Source: Pelodera strongyloides (Eukaryota; Nematoda; Chromadorea; Rhabditida; Rhabditidae). From it: 64,000 nt of DNA. Both the position numbers and the translations under genes were made by a program. Positions 36,901 through 50,900 of this stretch are shown in pieces; position 1 is the first letter of the stretch; each line of letters opens with the position of its first letter. Under the pieces are notes generated by a model that was not told where the DNA came from, searched no databases, and saw nothing but the letters and a program-made list of their open reading frames with translations. The DNA is taken from contig JAANDG010000195.1 of the NCBI GenBank assembly GCA_036852015.1, positions 1 through 64,000 on the forward strand, read 5' to 3'.

Positions 36901-39900
36901 CACACATAAACAGTAAGGAAATTGAGGCTACTGACTACGGTACCTGGCCGAATTGTTGTCATACGTAGTCGCATACCTATACCTAACATATGAATGAGTG
37001 TCTTATACCTCGGCGGGCATGTTGGCAGAGTCATGGTGAAGCACACGGGAGTCAAGCCACGGTTCTTGACCAGAGCGTCCAGGAGAGCATCGCGATGTTC
37101 GTCACTCATCTGTACCGGCAATTCGTCATGAGACTAAAACACAAGATTACTACATAAAATTACATAAGATTATTGTATAAATTATCACGTAGGTAGAAGC
37201 GAGTTATTACGAGTAATGTAAGTATAAATTGTGTTTTGCAGATTCAGGTTGACGCTTCAGAAGAGTCAACCTGAATCTTCAAAACACAATTTATACTTAC
37301 TTACTTTACTCGTAATAACTTCCTAAAGAGAACGACACTTAAATTAAGTGTACAAGCTGCACCGTTTTCTTGTTATCCCGCAGACAGCCAGAGGCGAAAC
37401 ACAACGAGAACATTCCGATTAGTGCTGGTTACAAAATGTAACGATAGCATGCGTTTATGCTTAATTCCGGCATTTTATTACCAAAATAGCATTTATTTTA
37501 TATTTTATATTTATTTTTACAGGATGGCAAGCTCGCGAGCAACCCTGGGACATACGAGATTTCGCAGTGTGCTGATTCAAAGATGTATCAGAATATAACT
37601 CCGGGGCCTGGCGAGAGGCATAGTTAACCGTCAAAAAACGATAGATATCACGTAAAATAAGGCTAGTATGGGTAGTAGAGATGCCGGAGTTGAGCACAAA
37701 CGCAGGATATTAGTGCAAACCTCCTTGAGGCAAAATAGTGCAAACCTCCTTATGATTCTGGGGCTCGGGTGAGCGGACGGCAACTACCTCTCTGGGAACC
37801 TCCATCGCAGAAGTAGGTGAAGCACTGCTATTGGTTTCAACCGTATCCTCCTGCAAATCAAATAATCAAAACCAAACATAATAAAGCGCATATAAAACAC
37901 CCACCGCCGTATTGGAGGGGTGATTTAGATCCCCCCCCCCCATCTCAAAATCTTGAAAGCAGCAGCAGTATACAGTACACATAGTAGATTCGAGATAACA
38001 AAGTCATGAAATTAGCGAAAAAACATAGCATAAACACCGTTGGAGAATTTTCCAACAAACCCACCAACACCATCCGAATTAGCATATTGCATATTTTTTT
38101 TGGATGGTGGTTTTGCTCTCGTAGACATTTTGCCTTGCGATTAGAGGCAGCGATGGTAAAAATCAGAAACGTATCACAAATAGGGAAAATTACGCGAACC
38201 GCCTCCGGAGACTCCGGACTCACCGGCGAGATCCGAGATTTTTGCCTTCGCTTTAGGGCGCGTTCGGGATTGATTTTCCGAAAGGAAACTATGCAAATTC
38301 ATCGTTCGGGATGGACATTTTGGAAACGTTCTAATGCTTGGAGAAAACAAAAAATACAGTATGAATTAGTATGGAAAATTTGAAAAATATGCGCGGGGAA
38401 CGTTTTTCGCAAGCTAATTCATACTGTTTTTTTCCCAAGCATTGGAACGTTTCCAAAAGGTCGATCCCGAACGATGAATTTGTATGGTTTCCTTTCGGAA
38501 AATCAATCCCGAACGCGCCCTTAACGAACAAAGATGAACACGAAAAAAATAAACTTACCAATTCTCTCGGCCCTCGTTCTAGGCGTCCATTGCACATTTC
38601 ATCCAACTCGCCCTCATCGATCACAAGTTCCGTCATAGCTCCAGTGATCTGTTCGCCCTGGAATAAAAACAAAAGACTTCAGCCTTTTCGTTTGGATTCT
38701 ATTAAAAAAATTAAAGCGAAATTACCTTACTCCGACGATAGACTAAACAAGAAAATCAAAGGAAGACACTCTCTATTGGGGAGTCTTAGGACTCCCGAGA
38801 CTTCAGAATAAAAGAAGAAATGTGACAGCTCAGCTCGACAGAATAAATGTAATTACACGTTGTTTACACTTATAGGAATAAATCGATTTCATTAGTTTTT
38901 CACTATGCGGATCAGAAACAAGCTGACATTAACTGACAAACTATCAAATGAAAAAATTTCCTACTCCTACTATGCTACTCAATGATCGTCACTGTGAAAC
39001 TTACATTGCTGGATACGACGTTAGGTGGTGTAGTCTCCTCCTCAAAATCGAGTAGATTACTGCTTGCGCGATCTACAATAAAATAAAACATCATACAAAT
39101 AAAAAGTGATCATACATAATAATTGTAACATGGAGGGATGGGGGTACAGTCCCCACGCTGCTTCAAGAGCAGCGCAGGCCCGTCGGTTCGACTAACTCAC
39201 CGGGCAGGCAAAGCCCTCTAATAACTAGGATAAATTGGTAGAAATTTCGGTTCAACATGGTGCTCAGTCGTTGTCCTGGCTACAATTTCTCACCCGAGTT
39301 GTGCAAATATAGACATTCAATAAACGAACTAGTAACGGCATTGTTCTTCTTGGCAGCTTCAGAAGCATCCGACGAATTGGCATTGTGAAGTTTGGATTGC
39401 ACCTATAAAACAAGAAATCATTTTGCTTTTGCATGTGATGTCTCAACAGAAGGACTTAGAAACATGATTGAAGCGAAATAACGTCTTGCGTTTGAAACAA
39501 ATCGAGGGCAGCCCAGCATTCTTACGCAGCTTATGCAAATCAACGTAAACAAAAATAAAAAATCGAGCTAATTCGAACAATTTAGCATAGATACGTAAGA
39601 ATTCAGTTGTCCACGATGCACTTCAAAAACCGGCTGGCATTCGCTTTAAGTCAACAACAAATACACCATCTCAGTTCGTAAACCTCGCCGGTGAGTCCGG
39701 AGGTGGTTCGCGTAATTTTCTCTGTTTGTGATCCGTTTCTAATAAATTCCTCGTACCACCTCCGGGCTTCCCACGCCTTCTATGCTAATTCCGGAGGTGG
39801 TTCAGCCATGAGCCCTCTAAATTTATGCAATATTCTAATTCCGGTGGTGGTTCGCCGGTGAGCTCGTCAGCGGGCTTAGGCTATGCACCATCTCACGGCC

Positions 39901-42900
39901 TCATGCGCAGAGATTTCCGAAACATGCAATTTGCCACATTCAAGTTCAAACTAAACAAATAATTTTTTATTATTTATTGCCAGCCGTCCGAATAGCAATT
40001 AGGGCTCTTATTTATTGCCAGCCGTCCGAATAGCAATTAGGGCGCCTAAGCCTCCCACAAGCAAACTGAACAAAAATAACACAGAATAAAATTCACCATT
40101 TTATCCATACTTGCTTGTTCCGCACCTGCTACAGTCCACGATACAACGGGCGGCTAAAAATTAACCATGTAAGACCATTTCATGTAAGAAAAAGACAATA
40201 CCAAATGAACAAAAAAGGTTCCATCCTCAAAACTGAAAACAAACAAACGCCCCCTCTGTCACTACAGCTATAGTTATAACGGATTTGAAAGCTAGCTTAT
40301 CCCACAAGTGCCGATACATGCTACGTTGTAAGCAGCCAGAGGCGAAACACAACGAGAACATTCCGATTAGTGCTGGTTACAAAATGTAACAATAGCATGC
40401 GTTTATGCTTAATTCCGGCATTTTATTACCAAAATAGCATTTATTTTATATTTTATATTTATTTTTACAGGATGGCAAGCTCGCGAGCAACCCTGGGACA
40501 TACGAGATTTCGCAGTGTGCTGATTCAAAGATGTATCAGAATATAACTCCGGGGCCTGGCGAGAGGCATAGTTAACCGTCAAAAAACGATAGATATCACG
40601 TAAAATAAGGCTAGTATGGGTAGTAGAGATGCCGGAGTTGAGCACAAACGCAGGATATTAGTGCAAACCTCCTTGAGGCAAAATAGTGCAAACCTCCTTA
40701 TGATTCTGGGGCTCGGGTGAGCGGACGGCAACTACCTCTCTGGGAACCTCCATCGCAGAAGTAGGTGAAGCACGGCTATTGGTTTCAACCGTATCCTCCT
40801 GCAAATCAAATAATCAAAACCAAACATAATAAAGCGCATATAAAACACCCTCCGCCGTATTGGAGGGGTGATTTAGATCCCCCCCATCTCAAAATCTTGA
40901 AAGCAGCAGCAGTATACAGTACACATAGTAGATTCGAGATAACAAAGTCATGAAATTAGCGAAAAAACATAGCATAAACACCGTTGGAGAATTTTCCAAC
41001 AAACCCACCATCCGAATTAGCATATTGCATATTTTTTTTGGATGGTGGTTTTGCTCTCGTAGACCTTTTGCCTTGCGATTAGAGGCAGCGATGGTGAAAA
41101 TCAGAAACGTATCACAAATAGGGAAAATTACGCGAACCGCCTCCGGAGACTCCGGACTCACCGGCGAGATCCGAGATTTTTGCCTTCGCTTTAGGGCGCG
41201 TTCGGGATTGATTTTCCGAAAGGAAACTATGCAAATTCATCGTTCGGGATGGACATTTTGGAAACGTTCTAATGCTTGGAGAAAACAAAAAATACAGTAT
41301 GAATTAGTATGGAAAATTTGAAAAATATGCGCGGGGAACGTTTTTCGCAAGCTAATTCATACTGTTTTTTTCCCAAGCATTGGAACGTTTCCAAAAGGTC
41401 GATCCCGAACGATGAATTTGTATGGTTTCCTTTCGGAAAATCAATCCCGAACGCGCCCTTAACGAACAAAGATGAACACGAAAAAAATAAACTTACCAAT
41501 TCTCTCGGCCCTCGTTCTAGGCGTCCATTGCCCATTTCATCCAACTCGCCCTCATCGATCACAAGTTCCGTCATAGCTCCAGTGATCTGTTCGCCCTGGA
41601 ATAAAAACAAAAGACTTCAGCCTTTTCGTTTGGATTCTATTAAAAAAATTAAAGCGAAATTACCTCACTCCGACGATAGACAGATAGACTAAACAAGAAA
41701 ATCAAAGGAAGACACTCTCTTTTGGGGAGTCTTAGGACTCCCGAGACTTCAGAATAAAAGAAGAAATGTGACAGCTCAGCTCGACAGAATAAATGTAATT
41801 ACACGTTGTTTACACTTATAGGAATAAATCGATTTCATTAGTTTTTCACTATGCGGATCAGAAACAAGCTGACATTAACTGACAAACTATCAAATGAAAA
41901 AATTTCCTACTCCTACTATGCTACTCAATGATCGTCACTGTGAAACTTACATTGCTGGATACGACGTTAGGTGGTGTAGTCTCCTCCTCAAAATCGAGTA
42001 GATTACTGCTTGCGCGATCTACAATAAAATAAAACATCATACAAATAAAAAGTGATCATACATAATAATTGTAACATGGAGGGATGGGGGTACAGTCCCC
42101 ACGCTGCTTCAAGAGCAGCGCAGGCCCGTCGGTTCGACTAACTCACCGGGCAGGCAAAGCCCTCTAATAACTAGGATAAATTGGTAGAAATTTCGGTTCA
42201 ACATGGTGCTCAGTCGTTGTCCTGGCTACAATTTCTCACCCGAGTTGTGCAAATATAGACATTCAATAAACGAACTAGTAACGGCATTGTTCTTCTTGGC
42301 AGCTTCAGAAGCATCCGACGAATTGGCATTGTGAAGTTTGGATTGCACCTATAAAACAAGAAATCATTTTGCTTTTGCATGTGATGTCTCAACAGAAGGA
42401 CTTAGAAACATGATTGAAGCGAAATAACGTCTTGCGTTTGAAACAAATCGAGGGCAGCCCAGCATTCTTACGCAGCTTATGCACATCAACGTAAACAAAA
42501 ATAAAAAAATCGAGCTAATTCGAAACATTTAGCATAGATACGTAAGAATTCAGTTGTCCACGATGCACTTCAAAAACCGGCTGGCATTCGCTTTAAGTCA
42601 ACAACAAATACACCATCTCAGTTCGTAAACCTCGCCGGTGAGTCCGGAGGTGGTTCGCGTAATTTTCTCTGTTTGTGATCCGTTTCTAATAAATTCCTCG
42701 TACCACCTCCGGGCTTCCCACGCCTTCTATGCTAATTCCGGAGGTGGTTCAGCCATGAGCCCTCTAAATTTTATGCAATATTCTAATTCCGGTGGTGGTT
42801 CGCCGGTGAGCTCGTCAGCGGGCTTAGGCTATGCACCATCTCACGGCCTCATGCGCAGAGATTTCCGAAACATGCAATTTGCCCACATTCAAGTTCAAAC

Positions 42901-44930
42901 TAAACAAATAATTTTTTATTTATTTATTGCCAGCCGTCCGAATAGCAATTAGGGCTCTTATTTATTGCCAGCCGTCCGAATAGCAATTAGGGCGCCTAAG
43001 CCTCCCACAAGCAAACTGAACAAAAATAACACAGAATAAAATTCACCATTTTATCCATACTTGCTTGTTCCGCACCTGCTACAGTCCACGATACAACGGG
43101 CGGCTAAAAATTAACCATGTAAGACCATTTCATGTAAGAAAAAGACAATACCAAATGAACAAAAAAGGTTCCATCCTCAAAACTGAAAACAAACAAACGC
43201 CCCCTCTGTCACTACAGCTATAGTTATAACGGATTTGAAAGCTAGCTTATCCCACAAGTGCCGATACATGCTACGTTGTAAGCAAGTATTTATCCTTTTT
43301 GCCCAGGAAACAGAATCGGGTAAATCGGGTTATAAATTCCGTGCGTAAATGGAGGTGGTTGGGAGTGGTTTATTTATGGGGTTTCCATGTTTGCGATTCG
43401 CACTTGCGAAAATGACAAACCACTGTCCATGTACAAGTCGATGTAAATGACATGGTCCCGCAGCGATTTTGGATCTAGTATAAATCTATTTCAAAATAGT
43501 ACGGATCTATTTCAAATAGTATGGATCTGATACACTTTCGCTGCAGGACCACGTCAAACGTGCTATTCGCATGGGTTACGGTAGGGAGTTGACATGCATG
43601 TAAAATGACTTGAACATGGACAGCGGTTTGTCATTTTCGCAAGTGCGAATCGCATACATGGAAACCCCAGTAGCTTAGTGGTAGACCGTTTTAATAAAAC
43701 ACCATGTTTCAGTCAAATAGATTAATTAGGAATTGCTTCCGGAGGTGGTCAAAACCAATCCGGAGGTGGTTTGCGTGTGTTCACGCACCAACCTGTCCCC
43801 CTGAACAGAATAAACCAGAAAGAAATCGAACGTGTGAAAGGTACCCTGTTTAGTTTGATAGCATTTCCTTAGATTTTCCTCAGAATCGGAAGGAAATCAG
43901 CATTTTATGGACTAAAAGATGGCAAGAATGTGGGAATGCACCGTCCAATCTTGGCCTTAGACTGAACTACCAAAATTTTCGTTTCGGATACCAGGATAAC
44001 CAGGATTAAAAAAGACGCAAAAGGAAGGTGAAATTACTTTAAAAACCTACCTTTTCGTTTTCCAGCTCTTCCTTCTCAACGCCAAGGAGGCGGCCATCGA
44101 TAAGCTTGAGACAACCATCAACGACAAGCCGTTGTAAGAGAAGATCCTGAACAAAGATACCTCAAAAACAAAACATTAGGTTTGCTTGAGTACTTTACTT
44201 CAAAATGTCGAAAGTAGTTATTTTGCAAATAAAACACAGTCAAGCTATGACACAGCAAATCCTGCAATAAAAAGCACACATCCACAACAAAGTGTGACAA
44301 ATTTAACAACATAAGGACAGAGTGGATAGAAAAAAAACTGGAAAACATACAGCTGCCCGTTCTTCGGCTTGTTGCCTTGAATTCCCCATTGCGCTCACTT
44401 TCAGTGTTCTGGTTGTAACGTCAGCAGAGGCCGACTTGGGCGGAACCGGAACCACAACCGACGCGAAACTTTGCAACATGCTGAAATATGGTAGAATTCA
44501 CACATAAAAAAGCATGCAGAATAAAGTACTCGGAAGAGCGGGAAGACGAAAGGTAGGTTTTTATACCCGCAAGGCAGACAGTAAGAAACAATACACGAAC
44601 GGTTTGTAATCGGTAAGACGGTAAATATTGGGTTGTATCAGTAAACGAAAAGAAAAAGAAGCGATTCATACATAAATGTCGTTTTGTCTGTCTCTTGATC
44701 TGTGCCCGATTATTTCCACGCAGTTATATTCTAATGTACGGCTCGGGACTCTATCATGAAAGTCAATTTCAAACAAAACAAGACAAAAATAAAACAAACC
44801 CGCTCATCTTCTTTGTAGAGTATTTTGGTGTCAATGCGCCAAGTAACCGCATCCCGACGCACAACATCCTCTTGGGTGTTCGACCGGGGGAGTAAGGGAG
44901 ATCAACAAGGTGCCGCTCGTCCTGGTTCAT
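30999..44930 (-). CDS. Unrecognised 27-exon modular gene (775 aa)
   Basis: Minus-strand exons: 44930-44800, 44480-44351, 44146-44051; block 2: 43103-43047, 42348-42240, 42018-41951, 41595-41497, 40798-40694; block 1: 40153-40097, 39402-39294, 39072-39005, 38657-38559, 37850-37746; then 37133-37009, 36571-36531, 36320-36256, 35949-35872, 35450-35358, 34875-34798, 34633-34527, 33376-33339, 33201-33137, 32758-32699, 32101-32042, 31754-31692, 31474-31374, 31119-30999. Every junction keeps phase and the sum is 2328 nt. The start ATG follows ATTCAG directly. The N-terminus has SPGRTPKR (proline-directed kinase-like site). Blocks 1 and 2 are near-identical 146-residue modules, acidic in the middle (LVIDEGELDEM). 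Four exons (37133-35872) are diverged copies of 34633-32699. The C-terminus has DSDDDMPLASLLSK, SSKRERRTVKR and a Lys-rich tail, suggesting a nuclear or chromatin role. The family is unknown. A weak resemblance of the KRER box to DEK is not enough to assign. Confidence 0.72.
32960..32976 (-). other. Candidate stop-containing cassette exon (copy 2)
   Basis: A 17-nt segment between ATCCAG and GTCGGT in the intron between exons 33201-33137 and 32758-32699. Included after the upstream exon it reads W-A-S-stop. A homologous cassette lies at the equivalent place at 36076-36099. Confidence 0.35.
33574..34214. mobile_element. TIR element (CTTTTAAGTGCACGTTCGCGAACGTG) hosting a SINE
   Basis: The left end near 33574-33610 and the right end near 34186-34214 are inverted copies that include TTCGCGAACGTGCACTT. 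The SINE at 33635-33992 splits this element, so it inserted later. All of it lies in an intron of the large minus-strand gene. Confidence 0.7.
33635..33992 (+). mobile_element. tRNA-derived SINE, copy 1
   Basis: The head has a pol III B box (GGTTCGAATCC at 33687-33697) inside CCCGGGTTCGAATCCCG, and a weaker A-box-like stretch near 33645. The body (CATCTTGCAAACATGCC, GGCGTCGGGAATAAAGTTAA, GCCTTAGGACGGAC) and the 3' end GAATAAAGTGGTATTCATA are shared with the minus-strand copy at 45719-46075. The tRNA-like part cannot fold into a normal tRNA, so I do not call a tRNA gene. Confidence 0.75.
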
Positions 44931-47900
44931 CTGAATATACGTACTTTATTCAGTATAAACAAAAAAAAAGGAAAATACAATACATAACAACAAAATAAAG
45001 GACACGAAAATAGGCAACAACACGACGAATAATAAGGAAAGATGAAAGAAATGTTTAGAAATGTTTAGAAATGTTTATTAGACTCTTAGAAAGAGCGCAA
45101 CGCCATAAGAGACGATGAAAGAATTCAATGATTTTAAAATTCAAAGTAGTAAATCAAAGATAGGACGAAAAAATGCATAGCATTATATATGTATATATAT
45201 CACCAAAGATAAGAAAGAAATTCCACAGAGAGTAGTTGTAACTGACATATCAGCAAAGAAACTGTATTCACACAAGCAGCTAACAATTTTGTAGTTTTAG
45301 ACTAGTTTAGCCACGTTACAATAGCAGATGAAACGCGAGAAAAAATGATGTACGATCATACAATGATTCAGCGTACACCGAGGACCGAAGTAAAGCGGAA
45401 GGCAAATAAAAATGACAACAACAAGAACAAGCAACAACAACAACTTATAACAAGCGAAAAGCGAAAACAATTGGACAACAATGGAATGGAGGGGCATAAC
45501 AAGGGCGCATTCAAATTCAAGTTGGGCAAAATACCGAAATTTCACGAAACAATCAGTTCGAGTTCACTGTTAGCCAGTGTTAGCGCGCTGTGAAATAGCC
45601 TGCTCATATGAGAGACACAGAATCTTGAAAATATTTTATTCCTGGGCCCATTTGTCAACAATCTCTCACCCTATCAACTCGAACAGAATATTTCGCGAAA
45701 TTTTCGCAATTATATAATATGAATACCACTTTATTCAGACATACAATCATCACACATAGACTTAAGCATGTAGAATCCAGGGTCCCGTTTGCTCTCGAAG
45801 TCGGGGATCTTCATTTGTAGCTCCAATCCAAGGCGGTGTCTCTTTAGCCGATGTGTCCCATAGAGTGAAGTAGACGGTAGAAGACGGCACAGAAGATAAT
45901 ACAGAGCGAAAGGTCCGTCCTAAGGCTAGGCAAGAGGAGCGCCTTAACTTTATTTCCGACGCCGTGGCATGTTTGCAAGATGGTAGCGCACTGGACGGGA
46001 TTCGAACCCGGGTCGCCCAACTCGAATGCGCCGCGCCCGAAGATGTTTCTAGTTGCTACTCTAAGCTATGGCAGTTTTTCTAACGCCACTGGAAGATATT
46101 CTCCCAAAATTGCCGCGGTTTTGCCCCAAAAATGCCGGAGCACGACAGCAATTTCGGGACAACGTTGCAAAATAAAAAGCGGCAATTTTGGGGGAAAATC
46201 TTCCAGTGGCGGCCCGCCGTCGAATTTAAGCGGAAACGTTCACATCGGTAGCTTAAAGCACTCACTACACTTACACTCACTACACTCACTACACAGCAGA
46301 TAGTACTTGTAGATGTTCTACTGACAAGGAACATAAAAACTTGAGTAAAAAAGTTATAAAAATGAAAATTTGAGAAAAAAAAGCGAGGGCCCCTAGGGAG
46401 AGTAGTTCGTTTCTATCGATCGATTTGCGCGCGTACTAGGATGGGCGGAGCCTAAAAGGGCGCTCAATCGTGCGTCAATTGCAATTTTTAGCCCCGCCTG
46501 ATTTTAACAGTTTAACAGTTTTAACAGTTTAACAGTTATCAGTTAACAGTTTAGGCGTACGAATCGAAAAGTTAATGGGGTCTCGATGTATGGCAAAAAC
46601 AGCGCATTTTGCTTCCAAGTATCAAATGTGCATCTCGTGTACGATTTTGCATGCACCTTTGAAAGTTAGAAAATGCACCATTCAAGCCGCGTTCGAGTTG
46701 GGAAAAATGTGTGGAATTCCGGAATTCCATCGTTCGAGTTGGGAAAAAGTTTTTTCCGTTATTTAGTCATTTTTGGCTCTTGCAATATAATTTCCACTAC
46801 GGTAATTTTGCATGGTCCTGACACGTTTCCGCGTCCATCTCGAACGGTGGAATTCCGGAATTCCACACACTTTTCCTCAACTCGAACGCGGCTTCATGAG
46901 ACGAGTCAAAAATGCACAGTTTATGCACGCTCGAAAAAAATAGTCCTGTGGAAAATTTTTCCGGAATTTCTGATGTGGACGTGATAGATATGGCTATGGT
47001 AAGAAGCATTATACATAACATATATTACGACTTACGACAGATAAATTGTTTCACGAATTTACGTAACAGTATTTAAGGGACTCCTCGCTGGCCTACTCCC
47101 TGGATTCCCGAGCACCAAAAGTTATTCCATTGGATGTACATGGACAACCAACAACCACTGCGCACTGCGCGACTGCGCCTATCTCCGCGGAAACTAGCAG
47201 TCAAGAGCCTATGAATATGAACCAGATGTTAACCTCAGACAGACAAGCTCCTGGATTACGTTGATTTAGTTTTACTTGTAATATATAGTTGTCAGTTGTC
47301 CTTTTTCCGTAGCTTTGTTTCATATTGTAGATACCAAACCGTTCATTTTATTGCGTAGTTCTTTGCTCTCGAGCACCCTAATTCTTGCAGTGCTGTACAG
47401 ATATTTTATTGTGAGATTGTAAAACGTTTTTCGACTTCTGCTAGTGGTCGGCTCCTTCTTGACCCGAAAAGTGAACTTACATTAGTTTTCAAGATCACCC
47501 CTAATTCACACATTCACAATTGATCAGTCTAAGCCCAAAAACTGTTTAGTCATTTGTAAACTAGTTTCTCTTTACCAGGGAGCTTTATCTTTATGTATTA
47601 ACTAGTACATATCAACTATTATATTAACTATCTTGTGCATTAACTAGTACGAAATTCCATTTTTGTATATTAACACCAGAAACGGTGTTATATTCCTTTA
47701 ACTAAAATTCCACGATACATAAGCTTGTTTTCCGTTTTTGATTACCTGGGTGCTTTTATGGATCCTTCACTCTTCTCAATTTGCTTATTTTTACCTAGGT
47801 TGTGTACTTTTCTTGAATAAATCATTTTCTTGAATAACCTATGTTCCGTTTCAGTCATTTGCGACCTATGTTCCGTTCCAGTAAAAAATTGCCTAGGTTC

Positions 47901-50900
47901 CGTTTCGACTATTTGCAGCCCATGTCCCGTTCCGGTGAAGAAGGTGCTAGGTTCCGTTCCGGAAATTTGCGGCCTATGTCCCGTTCCACATTCACGTGCC
48001 AGGAACGCATACCGGTTGACGTTCCTGGCCCGTGAAAGTGGAACGGGACATAGGCCCGTTGGCTACCAGAGTACCTGCCGCGGGACCATTTTTTTGGCGG
48101 TCTGTATAGTCTCGCGTAGTGCCAATCTACGGTAATTAAAGCCATACTTGGAAGCAAAATCCGGCATACATCGAGACCCCATAAAGGCGCATTTAAGATG
48201 GGAAAAGGTTGAAGAATTCCGGAAAAAGTTGGTTTAAGTTGGACGGAAAACATGCAGAAAAATCAAAATCTACCGTATTGGAATCGTTGTGGGATATTAA
48301 TTTTAACACTGCCGGATCCAAGAATGGATCGCCCGTTCGAAGTTGACGCCGACGGTTGGGGCTATACAGCGGAAAAACAGCGCTTTTCCATTACGGTGCA
48401 TGAACTTTTCCAGTAAGTAAAATTTAAGTTTCCGATGTCCATCTTGAACCAAACTTTTCCGGAATTCTTCAAACTTTTCCCAACTCGAACGCGCCTTAAA
48501 GCGAAATGCCAGCTCCTTTGGAAAATTTGCATATGATAAGCAAATCCTATGTATCCTATGCTAATTTTGTACGATTGCCGTGGACGATCGTACAAAATTA
48601 GCATAGGATACATAGGATTTGCTTATCATATGCAAATTTTCCAAAGGAGCTGGCATTTCGCTTTAAAAATGAGACAGGAGTCATTGTTTTTTTTAAATAA
48701 AATCAGGGAAACTGGGAATCAGAAAGATTGAAATTAAAACGTGTTGGAAGATGGTCGTAGACTAATTTACGACAATTTTTCATTCGAAATAATGTTGTTT
48801 TCCGTGCAAAATACTACTCATGAGAGTCTAAAGTGACTGTTGAACTCTATGTAAGGCGGTCTACATAAAGGCTCAGCCCCACCTAAAGTTACCCCCCATT
48901 TTCTCTGTGACAAATCTCCCAGATTCCTCGTGGCTCCGAAAACCGCTTGCATAATATGCAAATTTGTATTCAGGAAAGAAGATCCTCTAGAAGACCTTCT
49001 TTCCTAGGGTATCTATAGAATTTCGTAGAGGATCTAGAGGAGAGGTAGAATTGAAGAACACTACCCCTTTTTGAGAAACACTACCCCCATGCAAAATGCA
49101 AAATAAAGTTGCGCTATGTTTCCATTATTTACTTTTAAATTAATAGATTCGATGGGTGGGGTTGCGTAACCGTATTCAGTTAGTGGGGAAGTCATATTCA
49201 ATTGGTGGGGTAGTTATATTCAATGATGGGGTAGTCATATTCAATTGGTTTGGGTACTATTTTGTAATTTTTCCCATGGGATAATAAAAATCAATGGGTG
49301 GGGGTAATATTCTGTAAAAAGGGATAGTATTTTTTACATGTAGGGGGTAGTGTAACTCAAAATTACCTAGGGTTTGAAGATCATTACCCCACCATTTGAA
49401 TATACCAACCCTGTATGGAAGAATTCTATCCCATCGTATAAGAACACAACCCCATTCTTACAGTTTACTACCCCATTGTATGGAGTAGTAGATGTCAAGA
49501 AGGGTTGTATTCTTCAATGGTGGGGTAGTATTTTTTATGTTACAAAAAACTACCCCCATATAATTGGGACAATTGGGGTAGTATATTTAAAATTTGGGTT
49601 GCATACTTCAGTGGGGGTAGTACTCTTCAATTTTACCAAGAATGAACAACAGTTTGAGGGCTCAAAATCACGTTTATGGGCTCAAAATACCATGTGCAGC
49701 ACAGGAAAATGCTTACTGATACTGATTAAATTAATGTTAACATCTTCTTCTGGGTTTTCAACATGGTGCACGTCCGGAAAGTCGTTTTTTGGCAGTTTTT
49801 GGATGCTGACTACGGTAACTAGTCGTGGATATTCTCTTGCTAATAAACCACCCGAATTTGAAATTGTGCACGTTTCAGTAATCCTCATATTATACACCTT
49901 ACAGTAATCGTTTCAGTTTTACCTGGCGATTGGTTACATAGCGTCGAGCAAAACTTTTTATACGTGGACCTAATACGCCTTTGAGCATGTACCCCCCCCC
50001 CCCCCCCCAAGAGTCAGTCTGCAGCGGAGGAGTACCGATGCTACACGCAACAGAAGCGAAGTCAATAGGGAAGTCATCAAGTAACCCATATCTGCACACT
50101 ACTAGAAAGTAAACGAGGTATTTGCCTGAGCTAGCTTGACATAAAATTTTAAGAGTTCGGAAGAAGGAAGAATCATCTGAGGCACAAAACAGTATTACAA
50201 GTCTCTCTCTCTAGTACCTGAGACTGAGTGAATCATATCTAGTATCCGAAGACGTCGTCATTGGAACTTGCCGAATATCGTAGGAATTGAGGACAGTGAG
50301 GAGACCTCAAAGAATATCATGATGTGCCCTGCAATATTGCCACAACCTAAGGATAAAACTGTCGAGTTTCAAGGGATGCCTTTTCCTGGGACATCGGATT
50401 GTTGTGCCCCGCTCGCTGCCTGGAAGAATGCTGAGGATGCTATACGAAGGGCACCCTGGGTCTGGTACGTTGTGCATAGAAGAAATTATACAGAGAAGAG
50501 GGCTGTGCATATGAGATGTTGTTGAAGTTCCTGTTCGCCTATCGTTCGATACCGTGCTTACAATTATAATTCACCTGGAAAACGATCGCCCGCATAGAAT
50601 TTCATTGTACGACCGTTGAGAACTCAGCTTTTTTTATGATGTATCATTTTTCTGATAAACTACGAATTTTTTCCACAGGAATGGTTTTTAGAGTTGTGCG
50701 CCAGAGTATCCTCGAGCGCGCAGCACGCTTCCAGTTTCACATTGATCCGCAAGTTTGAAGCACTAAAGAGTTTTTTTGAATCTTAGTTGACGAGCTGGGC
50801 CAACCATGACTGGGTTGTTTTGCTCTATGTAAATGTTCTCGGACAATAGGGCGTATTGAATAATGCCGTTTGAATATGGTGCTAAAATACTGTAGTCTAT